Positions 8,986 through 18,474 of a stretch of 52,470 bases of DNA are shown piece by piece (the stretch's first letter is position 1; every line of letters starts with the position of its first letter). Location of the stretch: NCBI GenBank assembly GCA_025356395.1, contig JANXTA010000101.1, forward strand, positions 1-52,470, read 5' to 3'. The notes under the pieces are model-generated. The model was not told where the DNA came from, did no database searches, and saw only the letters and a list, made by a program, of their open reading frames with translations. The position numbers were made by a program, and so were the translations under genes. The DNA comes from Betaproteobacteria bacterium. GTDB lineage: Bacteria > Pseudomonadota > Gammaproteobacteria > Burkholderiales > Burkholderiaceae_D.

Positions 8986-9522
8986 ATGGACATCGACAAC
9001 AACCACTTCGCCCTCTTCGGGCTGTCCGAACGCTTCGCCCTCGATGCCGGCGCGCTCGATCGCGCGTACCGCGAGGTGCAGACGCAAGTGCATCCCGACC
9101 GCTTCGCGAACCGCGGCGCCACTGAGCAGCGCGTGGCCTTGCAGTGGGCGACGCGCGCCAACGAGGCCTATCGCGTGCTGCGCGATCCGTTGAAGCGCGC
9201 GATCTATCTGTGCACCCTGCGTGGCCAGGACCCGGCCGACGAACACGACACGAAGATGGCGCAGCCCTTCCTGATCCAGCAGCTCGAATGGCGCGAGGCG
9301 CTGGACGATGCGCGCGCGAACCAAGACGCGGCCGCGATCGATGCGCTGCGACACGAGCTGGACGCGATGCGCACGACGCTCACGAACGAGGTCGAACAGG
9401 CGCTCGATCGCGACGACCACGCCGACCTCGCATCCGAGCGCGTCCGTCGATGGATGTTCATCGAGCGCTTCGCCGAAGACGTCGAATCGGCGAGCGATCG
9501 CACACGCAGCACGGTCCCCTGA
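8986..9522 (+). CDS. hscB: Co-chaperone HscB (Fe-S J-protein)
   Basis: HscB is a J-domain co-chaperone that brings IscU to HscA and stimulates its ATPase for cluster transfer. The N-terminal J domain ([17 protein letters not shown]) carries the HPD motif at residues 36-38 (VHPDRF). The C-terminal IscU-binding helical domain follows. Length is 178 residues against 171 in E. coli. ATG 8986 directly follows the U-tract of an intrinsic terminator, and TTG 8983 is an in-frame alternative. No Shine-Dalgarno sequence is visible for either, which is unusual. The stop overlaps the hscA start as TGATG. Confidence 0.95.
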   Translation: MDIDNNHFALFGLSERFALDAGALDRAYREVQTQVHPDRFANRGATEQRVALQWATRANEAYRVLRDPLKRAIYLCTLRGQDPADEHDTKMAQPFLIQQLEWREALDDARANQDAAAIDALRHELDAMRTTLTNEVEQALDRDDHADLASERVRRWMFIERFAEDVESASDRTRSTVP

Positions 9523-11393
9523 TGGCGCTGCTGCAGATCTCCGAACCCGGCATGGCGCCCGCTCCGCATCAGCGGCGGCTGGCGGTGGGCATCGACCTCG
9601 GCACGACCAACTCGCTGGTGGCGTCGGTCCGCAACGGCGTCGCCGAAGTGCTGCCCGACGTGGAAGGGCGCGTGCTGCTGCCGTCGGCCGTCCACTATCG
9701 CCCTGACGGCACGGCCGGCATCGGGCACGCAGCGCTCGCGCAGCGTGCGGCCGATCCCCGTAACACGATCGTGTCGGTCAAGCGGCTGATGGGTCGCGGT
9801 CGCGACGAAATCGAAGCCGGGCTGCGCTACGACCTCGTCGAGGCAACGGGCGGCAATCTCATCCGCCTCTCGACGGCGGCGGGCGTCAAGACGCCGGTCG
9901 AGGTGTCCGCCGAAATCCTCGCGACCCTGCGACAGCGCGCCGAGGACACGCTCGGCGACGACCTAGTGGGTGCCGTCATCACGGTCCCTGCCTATTTCGA
10001 CGACGCCCAGCGCCAGGCGACCAAGGACGCCGCGCAACTCGCCGGCCTCAACGTTCTGCGGCTGCTGAACGAGCCGACCGCGGCCGCGGTGGCCTACGGC
10101 CTCGACAACGGCGTCGAAGGCACCTATGCGGTCTACGACCTCGGTGGCGGCACCTTCGACCTGTCGATCCTTCGCCTCACGCAAGGTGTGTTCGAAGTGC
10201 TCGCCACCGGCGGCGACACGGCGCTCGGTGGCGACGACTTCGATGCACGCCTGTCCGACCTCGCGTTGAAGTCGGTGGGCATCACGGTCGATCTGCTGTC
10301 CGATGCCGAGCACGCGAAGCTCGCCGCACAGGCCCGTGCGACAAAGGAAGAACTCAGCGACGCGCTGGTCGTCGATCTGGCGTTCGAGGCGGGCGGCGTC
10401 CATCGGCACGCGGCCATCTCGCGCGACGCGTTCGCCGCCGCGACGACCGACCTGATCGACCGCACGCTAGACGCCGCGACCCGTGGCCTGCGCGACGCGA
10501 AGCTGAAGGTCGCCGACATCGCGGGCGTCGTGCTGGTCGGTGGTGCGACGCGCATGCCGCAGGTCCGCGCCGCGGTGGAGCGCTACTTCGGCAAGCCACC
10601 GCTGATCGACCTCGATCCCGATCGCGTCGTCGCGCTCGGTGCCGCGATGCAGGCCAATGCGCTCGCGGGAAACCGAGCGGCCGACGGTGACGAATGGCTG
10701 CTGCTCGATGTCATCCCGTTATCTCTCGGTGTCGAGACGATGGGCGGGCTCGCCGAGAAGATCATCGCGCGCAACTCGACCATCCCCGTGGCGCGCGCGC
10801 AGGAGTTCACGACCTTCAAGGACGGCCAGACCGCGATGGCGATCCACGTCGTGCAGGGCGAGCGCGAGCTGGTCTCCGACTGCCGCTCGCTCGCGCGCTT
10901 CGAGTTGCGTGGCATCCCGCCGATGACGGCCGGTGCGGCGCGCATCCGCGTCACCTACCAGGTCGATGCCGATGGACTGCTGTCGGTGTCGGCGCGCGAA
11001 CTCACGTCCAACGTCGAGGCGCACATCGCCGTGAAGCCTTCGTACGGACTCGGTGACGAAGAGGTCGCCCGCATGCTGCAGGACAGCTTCGGCTCGGCCG
11101 ACAGCGACATGCGGGCACGCGCGCTGCGGGAGCAGCAGGTCGAGGCGCAGCGCATCGTCGCCGCCACCGAGTCGGCATTGGCGATCGACGCCGCGTTGCT
11201 CGACGACGCGCAGGTGGCACGCATCCGCTGTCACATCGACGCGGTCCGCAAGGTTGGCGATGGCAGCGACCACAACGCCATCAAGGACGCGATCGACGCG
11301 CTCGCGCACGGCACCGAACGCTTCGCCGAGCTGCGCATGGACGCCAGCGTGAGACGCGCGCTGGCTGGCAAGCGCCTCGACGAGATCGCCTGA
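9522..11393 (+). CDS. hscA: Fe-S-specific Hsp70 chaperone HscA
   Basis: HscA is an Hsp70-class ATPase dedicated to releasing Fe-S clusters from IscU through its LPPVK motif. The ATPase domain begins with [16 protein letters not shown] at about residue 21 and has [34 protein letters not shown] and [14 protein letters not shown]. The C-terminal substrate-binding domain includes [12 protein letters not shown]. Length is 623 residues, close to the 616 of E. coli HscA and shorter than DnaK. The start codon overlaps the hscB stop (TGATG), consistent with coupling. Context within the isc operon separates it from DnaK. Confidence 0.97.
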   Translation: MALLQISEPGMAPAPHQRRLAVGIDLGTTNSLVASVRNGVAEVLPDVEGRVLLPSAVHYRPDGTAGIGHAALAQRAADPRNTIVSVKRLMGRGRDEIEAGLRYDLVEATGGNLIRLSTAAGVKTPVEVSAEILATLRQRAEDTLGDDLVGAVITVPAYFDDAQRQATKDAAQLAGLNVLRLLNEPTAAAVAYGLDNGVEGTYAVYDLGGGTFDLSILRLTQGVFEVLATGGDTALGGDDFDARLSDLALKSVGITVDLLSDAEHAKLAAQARATKEELSDALVVDLAFEAGGVHRHAAISRDAFAAATTDLIDRTLDAATRGLRDAKLKVADIAGVVLVGGATRMPQVRAAVERYFGKPPLIDLDPDRVVALGAAMQANALAGNRAADGDEWLLLDVIPLSLGVETMGGLAEKIIARNSTIPVARAQEFTTFKDGQTAMAIHVVQGERELVSDCRSLARFELRGIPPMTAGAARIRVTYQVDADGLLSVSARELTSNVEAHIAVKPSYGLGDEEVARMLQDSFGSADSDMRARALREQQVEAQRIVAATESALAIDAALLDDAQVARIRCHIDAVRKVGDGSDHNAIKDAIDALAHGTERFAELRMDASVRRALAGKRLDEIA

Positions 11394-11407
11394 ATCCACT
11401 CTCATCC

Positions 11408-11746
11408 ATGCCCAAGATCACGGTCCTGCCACACCCCGACGCCTGCCCCCAGGGTGCCGAGTTCGAAGCCGAAGTCGGCAAGAGCCTCTGCGTCAACCTC
11501 CTCGCCCATCACGTCCACATCGAGCACGCGTGCGAGATGTCGGCCGCGTGCACGACCTGCCACGTCATCGTCAAGCAGGGCTTCGACACGCTCGAGCCGT
11601 CGGACGACACCGAGGACGACCTGCTCGACCAGGCCTGGGGCCTGTCGCCGCGTTCGCGTCTGTCTTGCCAGGCGATGATGGCCGGGACCGACCTCGTCCT
11701 CGAGATCCCGCGCTACTCGATCAACCACGCCAAAGAGAACGGCTGA
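11408..11746 (+). CDS. fdx: ISC-type [2Fe-2S] ferredoxin
   Basis: This adrenodoxin-type ferredoxin supplies electrons for cluster assembly on IscU. The cluster ligands are C42, C48, C51 and C87 (HACEMSAACTTCHVIV and SRLSCQAM), the same positions as in E. coli Fdx. Length is 112 residues. It follows hscA by 14 bases and precedes iscX by 22. The frame and start (MPKITVLPHPDACPQG) are standard for the family. Confidence 0.97.
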   Translation: MPKITVLPHPDACPQGAEFEAEVGKSLCVNLLAHHVHIEHACEMSAACTTCHVIVKQGFDTLEPSDDTEDDLLDQAWGLSPRSRLSCQAMMAGTDLVLEIPRYSINHAKENG

Positions 11747-11768
11747 GGCCGCGACAGGAGGATCAACC

Positions 11769-11963
11769 ATGAAATGGACCGACATCGATGACATTGCGAT
11801 CGCCTTGCAGGAAGGCCATCCCGACGTCGATCCCCGCAAGATCCGTTTCACGGATCTGCATCGCTGGGTGACCGAACTCGAGGACTTCGACGACCTGCCC
11901 GAACGTTCCGGCGAGAAGATCCTCGAGGCCATTCAGGCCGCCTGGATCGACGAGGTCTCGTAG
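11769..11963 (+). CDS. iscX: Fe-S assembly protein IscX
   Basis: IscX is a small acidic protein that binds IscS and iron and modulates cluster assembly. The 64-residue sequence has the typical MKWTDIDDIAIAL start, PDVDPRKIRFTDLHRWV and a C-terminal ILEAIQAAWIDE. A good AGGAGG ribosome-binding site precedes the ATG. It is the last gene of the isc cluster, and the next gene starts 4 bases after its stop. Confidence 0.96.
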   Translation: MKWTDIDDIAIALQEGHPDVDPRKIRFTDLHRWVTELEDFDDLPERSGEKILEAIQAAWIDEVS

Positions 11964-11967
11964 CGTC

Positions 11968-12825
11968 GTGCGCTGGCTATTCGGCGATCGCAAGCGCGCG
12001 GAAGTCGACCGCTCCGACTGGATCGACGATGTCGAATGGACCGCGCTGGTCGCGCGCCAGGCCTTCCTCGCGAGACTCTCCGAAGACGAGCTGAAGCGGT
12101 TGCGCGCGCTGTGCGGTGCCTTCCTCGTGACCAAGGCCGTCAACGGTGCCGCCGGTCTCGTGCTCACCAATGCGATGATCGCTGCGATCGTCACGCAGGC
12201 CTGCCTGCCGATCCTCGAACTCGGGCTCGCCGCGTACCCGGCATTCGAGGAGATCATCGTCTATCCCAACGAGTTCATCGTCGACCGCGAGATCGTCGAC
12301 GCCGACGGCGTGGTCCACGCGTGGAGCGAGGCAATCGCGGGCGAATCGTGGGAGCAGGGACCCGTGGTCCTCGCGTGGGACGCCACCGAGCGCATGGCCA
12401 AGGCGAATCGCCCGACGCCGTTCGCGTTCAATGTCGTCATCCACGAGTTCGTGCACAAGCTCGACATGAGCAACGGCGACGTCGACGGCATGCCGGCCTT
12501 CTCGCGAAAGTTGCATGCGGAGCTCGACGAGAAGAGCTGGCTGACCGTGTTGCAGGCGAGCTTCGACGACCTCAATCAGCGGCTCGAAGACGTCGAACGG
12601 TCCATCCCGCGTCACGTCGATCCCGAGTCGGCGCGCGCCGATCGCTTCTATGCGGCGCTGCCGATCGATGCCTATGCGGCGACGGACGAGGGTGAGTTCT
12701 TCTCAGTCACGAGCGAAGCGTTCTTCGTCGCGCCCGAAGGCCTGCACGCGGCGTATCCGGACTGGTACGACCTGCTGGTTGGCTACTTCCGTCAGGACCC
12801 GCTGCGCGCCGTCGGTGCCGGCTGA
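11968..12825 (+). CDS. mtfA: MtfA-like zinc peptidase (M90 family)
   Basis: The protein belongs to the MtfA/DgsA anti-repressor family of cytoplasmic zinc-dependent peptidases. In E. coli MtfA binds the glucose-PTS repressor Mlc; no PTS genes are seen here, so that role is not assumed. The zinc-binding HExxH is HEFVHKLD with H159, E160 and H163, and a later glutamate in SVTSEAFF probably supplies the third ligand. Length is 285 residues against about 265 in E. coli. The start is GTG 11968, 4 bases after iscX, suggesting co-transcription with the isc genes. Its 3' end overlaps by 34 bases the convergent broken hydrolase gene. Confidence 0.88.
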   Translation: MRWLFGDRKRAEVDRSDWIDDVEWTALVARQAFLARLSEDELKRLRALCGAFLVTKAVNGAAGLVLTNAMIAAIVTQACLPILELGLAAYPAFEEIIVYPNEFIVDREIVDADGVVHAWSEAIAGESWEQGPVVLAWDATERMAKANRPTPFAFNVVIHEFVHKLDMSNGDVDGMPAFSRKLHAELDEKSWLTVLQASFDDLNQRLEDVERSIPRHVDPESARADRFYAALPIDAYAATDEGEFFSVTSEAFFVAPEGLHAAYPDWYDLLVGYFRQDPLRAVGAG

Positions 12826-13746
12826 CTTCGGGCCGTATCGACGAGTTCCTCGAACGCAGCGACGAATGAAGGCAGGTCCTCGAAGTAAGGCATCGCGCCG
12901 GTCGGCATCACGTGGATATTCCAGCCGAAGTCGTCACGCAGGCGAGGCGCACCGCGATAGTCCGTGAAGTCACCCTTCGTTCCATGGACCAGCAGCACCG
13001 GAGCCGCGATGCTCTCGTAGACGCGCGTGATGTCCGCGCTGAAGAGGACTGCCGAAAGGAAATGGAACGGGGCATTGCTGGCCCCGGCGACCCTTGTCGT
13101 GAGCACGTCGTATTCCAGCAGGTCGAGGTCGATGTCCTTCGAGCCCTAGGTCTTCTCGAGAAAGAAACGGATCACGGCTCGTCGCGTCAGCAACCGGAAA
13201 AGCGCCTCGCTCCATGGCGCACGACCGAGGAGCTCCAGCAGCCACGACTTGCCGCGGGTCGAACCCGGTGGGCCATCGAAGCGCTTGATGCGATTGAGCC
13301 CCGTCGCACTCACGAGGCTGACCGTGCGGAAGGATGGCGGGTGCTCGACGGCCGCACGCGCGAGATATTCGCTGGACAGGGAGACGGCGACGGCATCGAT
13401 CGATCGGCCGAGGTGTCGCGCACGCATCACCTCGATCAGCGCCAGGATCGCATCCGTCATCAAGCGTGGCGTGTAAGCGCGCGCGGGACGATCGGACGCG
13501 CCGTAGCCGGGCAGGTCGATTGCATACACGGGGCGGGTCGCGCGGTAATGCTCGAACAGCGGCTTGACCTCGAATGCGGAGGCGGCGGCGTTGAGGCTGT
13601 GGACGAGCAGCAGAGGTGTGTCGTCGGTCGGGCTCGAGGGTGCGTCGAAGTAGCAGGCGATCCGACCGCCGGGTGCCGCGATCGACAGTCGTTCACCGGG
13701 GAGTGCCGCCGGCAGGCTCTCCGGGGGCCGGTGCCGCGGAAGTCAT
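12792..13746 (-). pseudogene. Alpha/beta hydrolase gene with an amber stop and a frameshift
   Basis: Read on the minus strand from ATG 13746, the frame runs MTSAAPAP and then fails at a C5 tract (G5 on the plus strand, 13723-13727). Removing one base gives PESLPAALPGERLSIAAP and a continuous hydrolase with LLLVHSLN (oxyanion region) and VYAIDLPGYGASDRP. An in-frame TAG at 13146-13148 then interrupts FFLEKT*GSKDIDLDLLEYD; related sequences as I remember them often have tryptophan there, so TGG to TAG is plausible. The frame resumes with VLLVHGTKGDFTDYRG to TGA at 12792. Two lesions make function unlikely unless they are sequencing errors. The expected nucleophile region reads AVSLSSEYLARAA, so the usual G-x-S-x-G is degenerate. 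It follows ridA by 8 bases, probably in one unit. Confidence 0.8.
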
Positions 13747-13754
13747 CGGCAGCG

Positions 13755-14120
13755 TCAGACGATCTGGGCCGCGACCACCTGCACCTCGACCAGGTACTCG
13801 GGCCGGGCGAGGCGGGCCTCGATGGTCGCTCGCGGCGGCGTGGCACCGGGCTCCACCCAGTCGTCCCACGCGCGGTTCATGTCCGCGAAGTTCTTGATGT
13901 TCGACAGGTAGACCGTTGCCGACAGGATGTGGCGCTTGTCGCTGCCGGCCTCTTCGAGAAGCCTGCTCACGTGGCCCAGCACTTCCTGCGTCTGGGCGAA
14001 CGCGTCGGCGCGCGTGTGCTCCGCGATCTGCCCCGCGAGATAAACGGTGCCGTTGAAGATCGCGACCTCGGACAAGCGCGGTCCGACGTGCAGGCGTTCG
14101 ATGCAGGACACCTCGGTCAT
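13755..14120 (-). CDS. RidA family protein (enamine/imine deaminase-like)
   Basis: The 121-residue protein belongs to the RidA/YjgF/Rid family, trimers that hydrolyse reactive enamines or imines or act in catabolic pathways. Recognisable parts are VAIFNGTVYLAGQIAEH, the TQEVLGHVSRLLEEAGSDKR helix, ATVYLSNIKNFADMNRAWDDW and PPRATIEARLARPEYLVEVQ. The arginine in PPRATIEA corresponds to the substrate carboxylate-binding arginine of RidA. An AAAGGG ribosome-binding site lies within the end of the upstream hydrolase gene, and only 2 bases separate the two genes. With hydrolase genes on both sides it probably belongs to a small catabolic unit rather than being the housekeeping RidA. Confidence 0.92.
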   Translation of the reverse strand: MTEVSCIERLHVGPRLSEVAIFNGTVYLAGQIAEHTRADAFAQTQEVLGHVSRLLEEAGSDKRHILSATVYLSNIKNFADMNRAWDDWVEPGATPPRATIEARLARPEYLVEVQVVAAQIV

Positions 14121-14122
14121 GG

Positions 14123-14989
14123 TCACATCCCTTTCAGCAGGAAGTCTTTCGCGATCGCGATCTGGTAGTCGTGGATGAAGGTCGGTGCATGGCCCACGCC
14201 GGCGATCGTGACGAGCTCGGCTCTCGGACCCCGTGTCGCCATCTCGGCGTGCGTCACTTCGGACAGCAGGTCCGAGTTTTCGCCGCGCACCGACAGCACC
14301 GGGCAACGGATCGCGTCGTACAGATGCCAGAGGATCGTGTCGGTCTGCGGCGTCGACTGGAACGGAATCGCCAGTGCCGGGTCGTGATGACGGATCCATG
14401 CATCGCCGTCCTTGCGCATCACGACCTCGGTGAGGAAACGCCACTCCGCGTCGGTATGCGGCCCGAACGGCGCGGTGATGCGGCGGATGTAGACCTCGGC
14501 CTCCTCGATGGTCGGGAAGCGCGGCGTCTCGCCGACGTAAGAACCGATGCGCGCGATCGCCGCCGCGCCGAGGACCGGTCCCGCGTCGTTGAGGATCATC
14601 CGCTCGATCGGCGAGTCGGGCAGCGACGCGAGGACCATGCCGATCAGCGCGCCCATCGACGTGCCGAACCAGTGGACGGTCTTCGCGTCGGCCCTCGCGA
14701 GCAGCGTCACCATATCGCCGACGTAGGTCGGCAGTTGATACAGCATCGGGTCGCGCAGCCGCCCGCTGCGGCCACGCCCGACCACGTCGGGACAGATCAC
14801 GCGGTAGTGCGCGGCGACGGCCTGTGCGAACGCGTCGAAGTCGTTGGAGACGCGCGTCAGCCCGTGCACGCAGACCAGGACGCGATCGTTGTCCGGATCG
14901 CCCCATTCGCGGTAGGCCATGCGATGCAGTCCGGCCATCGTGATGCACTGGACTTCGCGAAGTCGGACCGTGGATTGGGCGATGGACAT
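14123..14989 (-). CDS. Alpha/beta hydrolase
   Basis: The 288-residue protein has the alpha/beta-hydrolase fold. The oxyanion region is VLVCVHGLTRVSNDFD, the strand-loop is VICPDVVGRGRSGRL, and the nucleophile elbow is GTSMGA. The histidine is in AGVGHAPTF near the C-terminus, and the acid is probably in SVRGENSDLLS. Substrate class cannot be read. ATG 14989 (MSIAQSTVRLREV) was chosen; the frame is open further upstream without similarity. It is the first gene of a three-gene minus-strand set with ridA and the broken hydrolase, and is divergent from the transglutaminase-like gene. Confidence 0.9.
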   Translation of the reverse strand: MSIAQSTVRLREVQCITMAGLHRMAYREWGDPDNDRVLVCVHGLTRVSNDFDAFAQAVAAHYRVICPDVVGRGRSGRLRDPMLYQLPTYVGDMVTLLARADAKTVHWFGTSMGALIGMVLASLPDSPIERMILNDAGPVLGAAAIARIGSYVGETPRFPTIEEAEVYIRRITAPFGPHTDAEWRFLTEVVMRKDGDAWIRHHDPALAIPFQSTPQTDTILWHLYDAIRCPVLSVRGENSDLLSEVTHAEMATRGPRAELVTIAGVGHAPTFIHDYQIAIAKDFLLKGM

Positions 14990-15178
14990 CGTCGGGACTT
15001 TCGATTTCAGCGGGGACACGGTGATGTTAACGGTTTGTTCCGGACCTGCTTTCTGTTGGCACGCGGCTTTGCGGAAAGCGAGCCTAGGACCGTGGCTGAA
15101 TTTGTTGCGCTGCGCCACGCGAGGCGAATGTCCCGCCTAAAATCTGCGCGTCGCGCGCACGCCAGGGATCGCATTCCC

Positions 15179-16039
15179 ATGAACATGAAAACTTTCGATA
15201 TCGACTGCAAGCTCGTCTACGAGGTCAACGGGCTTGCAGAATTCTTCTTCCAGATCGAGGCGGCTCGCATTCCCGAGCACACGATCCTTTCCGAATCCTT
15301 CGAGGTCACGCCGTCGATCTCGGTGCTGCGCGAGTATCTGCCGCCCAACTCGCACAACCGGTCGTTGCGCGTGCATGCGCAGGCCGGGACCGTGGGCATC
15401 GTCTACCGCGCACGCGTCGTCCGTCGCTTCGAGGAGTCCGACCACAACGCGTCCGAACTGAGCATCTCGGAGCTGCCCGACGAGGTCATGCAATACCTGC
15501 TGCCGACGCGTTACTGCGAGTCGGACATCATGTCCGGCATGGCGCAGCGCACCTTCGGCAATTCGCCGCGCGGCTATTCGCGGGTCGAGGCGATCGTCGC
15601 GTGGATTCGCGAACACATCGCTTACCAAATCGGCCAGTCGGACGTCACCACCACCGCGCGCGACGTGCTCGCCAATCGTGTCGGGGTCTGCCGCGACTTC
15701 GCGCACGTGGCCATCACGATGTGCCGCGCGCTCAACATCCCGGCACGCCTCGTCGTGGGCTACGTCGAGTTCGAGGAACCGCCGCCCGACTTCCACGCGA
15801 TCTTCGAGGCCTACCTCGGCGGCAAGTGGGTGCTGTTCGATCCGACCGGACTCGCGCCGGTCGAGAACGTGGTGCGGATCGCCTCGGGTCCCGATGCGAT
15901 GGACGTTGCTTTTGCAACGATCTACGGCCCGGCGCGGATGACGGACATCCAGCCCAACATCAGCGAGGTCGTCAGCACCAACGTGATGCAGCAGGCCGGC
16001 AACGCGCCAGTCCAGTCGAGCGTGCAACTCGCGGCCTGA
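15179..16039 (+). CDS. Transglutaminase-like cysteine peptidase
   Basis: The 286-residue protein has a bacterial transglutaminase N-terminal region followed by a transglutaminase-like catalytic domain. The triad is visible as cysteine in NRVGVCRDFAHVAI, histidine in PPDFHAIFEAYLGG and aspartate in WVLFDPTGL. No signal peptide or membrane span is evident, so it is probably cytoplasmic. Transglutaminase-like proteins of this type are known companions of Anbu proteasome-like genes, and Anbu lies immediately downstream in convergent orientation. The start is MNMKTF at 15179; the second ATG at 15185 is possible. The substrate is unknown. Confidence 0.9.
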   Translation: MNMKTFDIDCKLVYEVNGLAEFFFQIEAARIPEHTILSESFEVTPSISVLREYLPPNSHNRSLRVHAQAGTVGIVYRARVVRRFEESDHNASELSISELPDEVMQYLLPTRYCESDIMSGMAQRTFGNSPRGYSRVEAIVAWIREHIAYQIGQSDVTTTARDVLANRVGVCRDFAHVAITMCRALNIPARLVVGYVEFEEPPPDFHAIFEAYLGGKWVLFDPTGLAPVENVVRIASGPDAMDVAFATIYGPARMTDIQPNISEVVSTNVMQQAGNAPVQSSVQLAA

Positions 16040-16055
16040 AGCCAGGCGCCAAATG

Positions 16056-16087
16056 AAAACGGCGGACTTTCGGTCCGCCGTTTTTTA
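16056..16087. terminator. Bidirectional intrinsic terminator
   Basis: A 12-bp inverted repeat, AAAACGGCGGAC (16056-16067) and GTCCGCCGTTTT (16073-16084), with loop TTTCG is followed by TT on the plus strand. On the minus strand the A-rich arm supplies a U-tract. It lies between the convergent transglutaminase-like and Anbu genes and overlaps the Anbu stop codon, so it can serve both. Confidence 0.9.
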
Positions 16088-17014
16088 TTCCGATTGCGAC
16101 GTACGCCCGGGATCCTCGGCCAGCGTCTGCACCGCCCCGCGCGGGGCAGGCGCCACGCGCGGTTCGAAGTCGGTCGGAAGCTTGGCGCGCACCGGCGCCG
16201 TCCGCGACTGCCTGGCTTCCGACTGCGTCGAGTACTGACTGCCCGCCATCCGCGTCGGCTCGGGCGACACGTCGTCGAGCGACCCCGAGGCGTCCCACTT
16301 CGGGTCGGGGATCTCCTGGAAGATCTGCTTCATCCGCTCGCCCCACGTGTCGTGGATCATGCGGAAATACTCGTTGTTGGCATCGATCATCGCGAAGCGC
16401 GTGACGGCCAGCTTGTCGGACTCGTAGCACAGCAGGTCGAGCGGCAGGCCGACCGACAGGTTCGAGCGCATCGTAGAGTCCATCGACACCAGCGCGCACT
16501 TCACGCCGTCGTCGAGCGAAGACCGCGGCGTGATCATGCGGTCGAGCACCGGCTTGCCGTACTTCGATTCGCCGATCTGGAAGTAGGGGCTTTCGGCGAG
16601 TGCCTCTATGAAGTTGCCCGCCGAGTAGACCAGGAAGAGGCGGCAGTGCTCGCCTTTGATCTGGCCGCCGACGATGATGCTCATCGTGAAGTCGAGCCCC
16701 GCATCCTCCAGCGCCGAGGCGTCCCGCGCGCGCACCTTGCGCACCGCTTCGCCGACGATCCGCGACACCTCGAACAGGTTCTTCGCATTCCAGATGCTGG
16801 CGCCGTCGGCGTCGCTGGTCTCGGAGACGAGCTGCCGGACCGCCTGGCCCGCGGCGAGATTGCCTGAGGTCATCAGCGAGATCACGCGCTCGCCCGGCCG
16901 CTCGTAGACGGTGAGCTTGCGGAAGGTGCTGACGTGATCGACGCCGGCATTGGTGCGCGAGTCTGCAAGAAAGACGAGGCCCGCATCAAGGCGCATCGCA
17001 ACGCAATAGGTCAT
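16085..17014 (-). CDS. Anbu-type proteasome-like hydrolase
   Basis: Anbu is a self-assembling proteasome-like Ntn-hydrolase of uncertain activity. The start [20 protein letters not shown], followed by [14 protein letters not shown], is the family signature, with Thr2 as the expected nucleophile after removal of Met1 and D18/R20 in LADSR nearby. Further core motifs are [14 protein letters not shown] and [20 protein letters not shown]. Length is 309 residues, longer than the roughly 240-260 I recall for the family; the extra C-terminal part ([16 protein letters not shown] onward) is rich in P, R, S and T and is probably disordered. The companion alpha-E and ATP-grasp genes often found with Anbu are not in this window, but a transglutaminase-like gene is adjacent. 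Confidence 0.92.
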   Translation of the reverse strand: MTYCVAMRLDAGLVFLADSRTNAGVDHVSTFRKLTVYERPGERVISLMTSGNLAAGQAVRQLVSETSDADGASIWNAKNLFEVSRIVGEAVRKVRARDASALEDAGLDFTMSIIVGGQIKGEHCRLFLVYSAGNFIEALAESPYFQIGESKYGKPVLDRMITPRSSLDDGVKCALVSMDSTMRSNLSVGLPLDLLCYESDKLAVTRFAMIDANNEYFRMIHDTWGERMKQIFQEIPDPKWDASGSLDDVSPEPTRMAGSQYSTQSEARQSRTAPVRAKLPTDFEPRVAPAPRGAVQTLAEDPGRTSQSE

Positions 17015-17178
17015 GGCATCAACCGGTGAGGCGAGAGAGCGAGGCCTTGATTCTATCCCTTGAGCCCGTTTCCGCTCGTCCGTCGACCGGGACACTGGGT
17101 TTTGATTGCTGTATCGTCGCGGCCACTATTTTTAGGGACACAAGCCACGCGCCACGAGCGACGTGGCCTACAACGATC

Positions 17179-18447
17179 ATGAATCTTTCCTTCGTCAACC
17201 AGGCACCGGACAGCCCCTGGGCCACCTATCTCTCGCAGGTCGACCGCGTCCTGCCTTACCTCGGCGATCTCGCCCGCTGGTCCGAGACGCTCAAGCGACC
17301 GAAGCGCGCACTGATCGTCGACATCCCCATCGAGCTCGACAACGGCACCGTGTCGCACTTCGAGGGCTACCGCGTGCAGCACAACCTGTCGCGCGGACCG
17401 GGCAAGGGCGGCGTGCGCTTCCACCCCGACGTGACACTCGAGGAAGTGATGGCGCTGTCGGCGTGGATGACGGTCAAGTGCGCGGCCGTGAACCTGCCTT
17501 TCGGCGGCGCCAAGGGCGGCATCCGCGTCGACCCAAAGGCGTTGTCATTGAAGGAACTCGAGAAGCTGACGCGTCGCTACACCAGCGAGATCGGCCTGAT
17601 CATCGGACCGCACTCGGACATCCCGGCGCCCGACGTCAACACCAACGCCCAGATCATGGCGTGGATGATGGACACGTACTCGATGAACGTCGGCGCCACG
17701 GCGACCGGTGTCGTGACCGGCAAGCCCGTCGAGCTCGGCGGCTCGCTCGGCCGCGTCAAGGCCACCGGTCGCGGGGTCTTCGTGATCGGTCGCGAGATGG
17801 CGCGCCGCATGGACGTCCACATCGACGGCGCACGCGTCGCGGTCCAGGGCTTCGGCAACGTCGGCTCGTCGGCGGCCGAGCTGTTCGTCGGCAGCGGCTC
17901 GAAGATCGTCTGCGTGCAGGACCACACCGGCACGGTCTACAACCCGAACGGCCTCGACATCGCGGGACTGATGGCCGAGATGGGTGCGCACGGCGGCATC
18001 GGCGGCTTCAAGGGCGGCGACGTCATCGCGACCGAGGACTTCTGGGACGTCGAGTCCGACATCCTGATTCCGGCTGCGCTCGAAAGCGTGATCACGCGCG
18101 AACGCGCGCGGCGCATCAGGACGAAGATGGTCCTCGAAGGCGCGAACGGTCCGACCACGCCCGACGGCGACCTGATCCTCGGCGAGCGCGGCATCATGGT
18201 CGTGCCCGACGTGATCGCCAATGCGGGCGGCGTGACGGTCTCGTACTTCGAGTGGGTCCAGGACTTCAGTTCGTTCTTCTGGAGCGAGGACGAGATCAAC
18301 GTGCGGCTCGACAAAATCATGGTCGACGCCTTCAAGCGCATCTGGGAGATGAGCGAGCAGCACAGGATCCCGCTGCGCACCGCGGCCTTCGTCGTCGCCT
18401 GCACGCGCGTCCTCCAGGCGCGCGAGAAGCGCGGGCTCTATCCCTGA
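17179..18447 (+). CDS. gdhA: Glutamate dehydrogenase (Glu/Leu/Phe/Val family)
   Basis: The enzyme reversibly deaminates glutamate to 2-oxoglutarate and ammonium. The 422-residue protein has the substrate-binding [18 protein letters not shown], the catalytic-lysine region [15 protein letters not shown], and the aspartate in [15 protein letters not shown]. The Rossmann motif [17 protein letters not shown] starts the nucleotide-binding domain. The C-terminal [18 protein letters not shown] is typical. The length fits the short hexameric NAD-type group. ATG 17179 ([14 protein letters not shown]) is preferred although the frame is open upstream. hemC follows after 27 bases. Confidence 0.95.
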   Translation: MNLSFVNQAPDSPWATYLSQVDRVLPYLGDLARWSETLKRPKRALIVDIPIELDNGTVSHFEGYRVQHNLSRGPGKGGVRFHPDVTLEEVMALSAWMTVKCAAVNLPFGGAKGGIRVDPKALSLKELEKLTRRYTSEIGLIIGPHSDIPAPDVNTNAQIMAWMMDTYSMNVGATATGVVTGKPVELGGSLGRVKATGRGVFVIGREMARRMDVHIDGARVAVQGFGNVGSSAAELFVGSGSKIVCVQDHTGTVYNPNGLDIAGLMAEMGAHGGIGGFKGGDVIATEDFWDVESDILIPAALESVITRERARRIRTKMVLEGANGPTTPDGDLILGERGIMVVPDVIANAGGVTVSYFEWVQDFSSFFWSEDEINVRLDKIMVDAFKRIWEMSEQHRIPLRTAAFVVACTRVLQAREKRGLYP

Positions 18448-18474
18448 TCGATTGGTGTCCCGGAAGCCGAAGCG

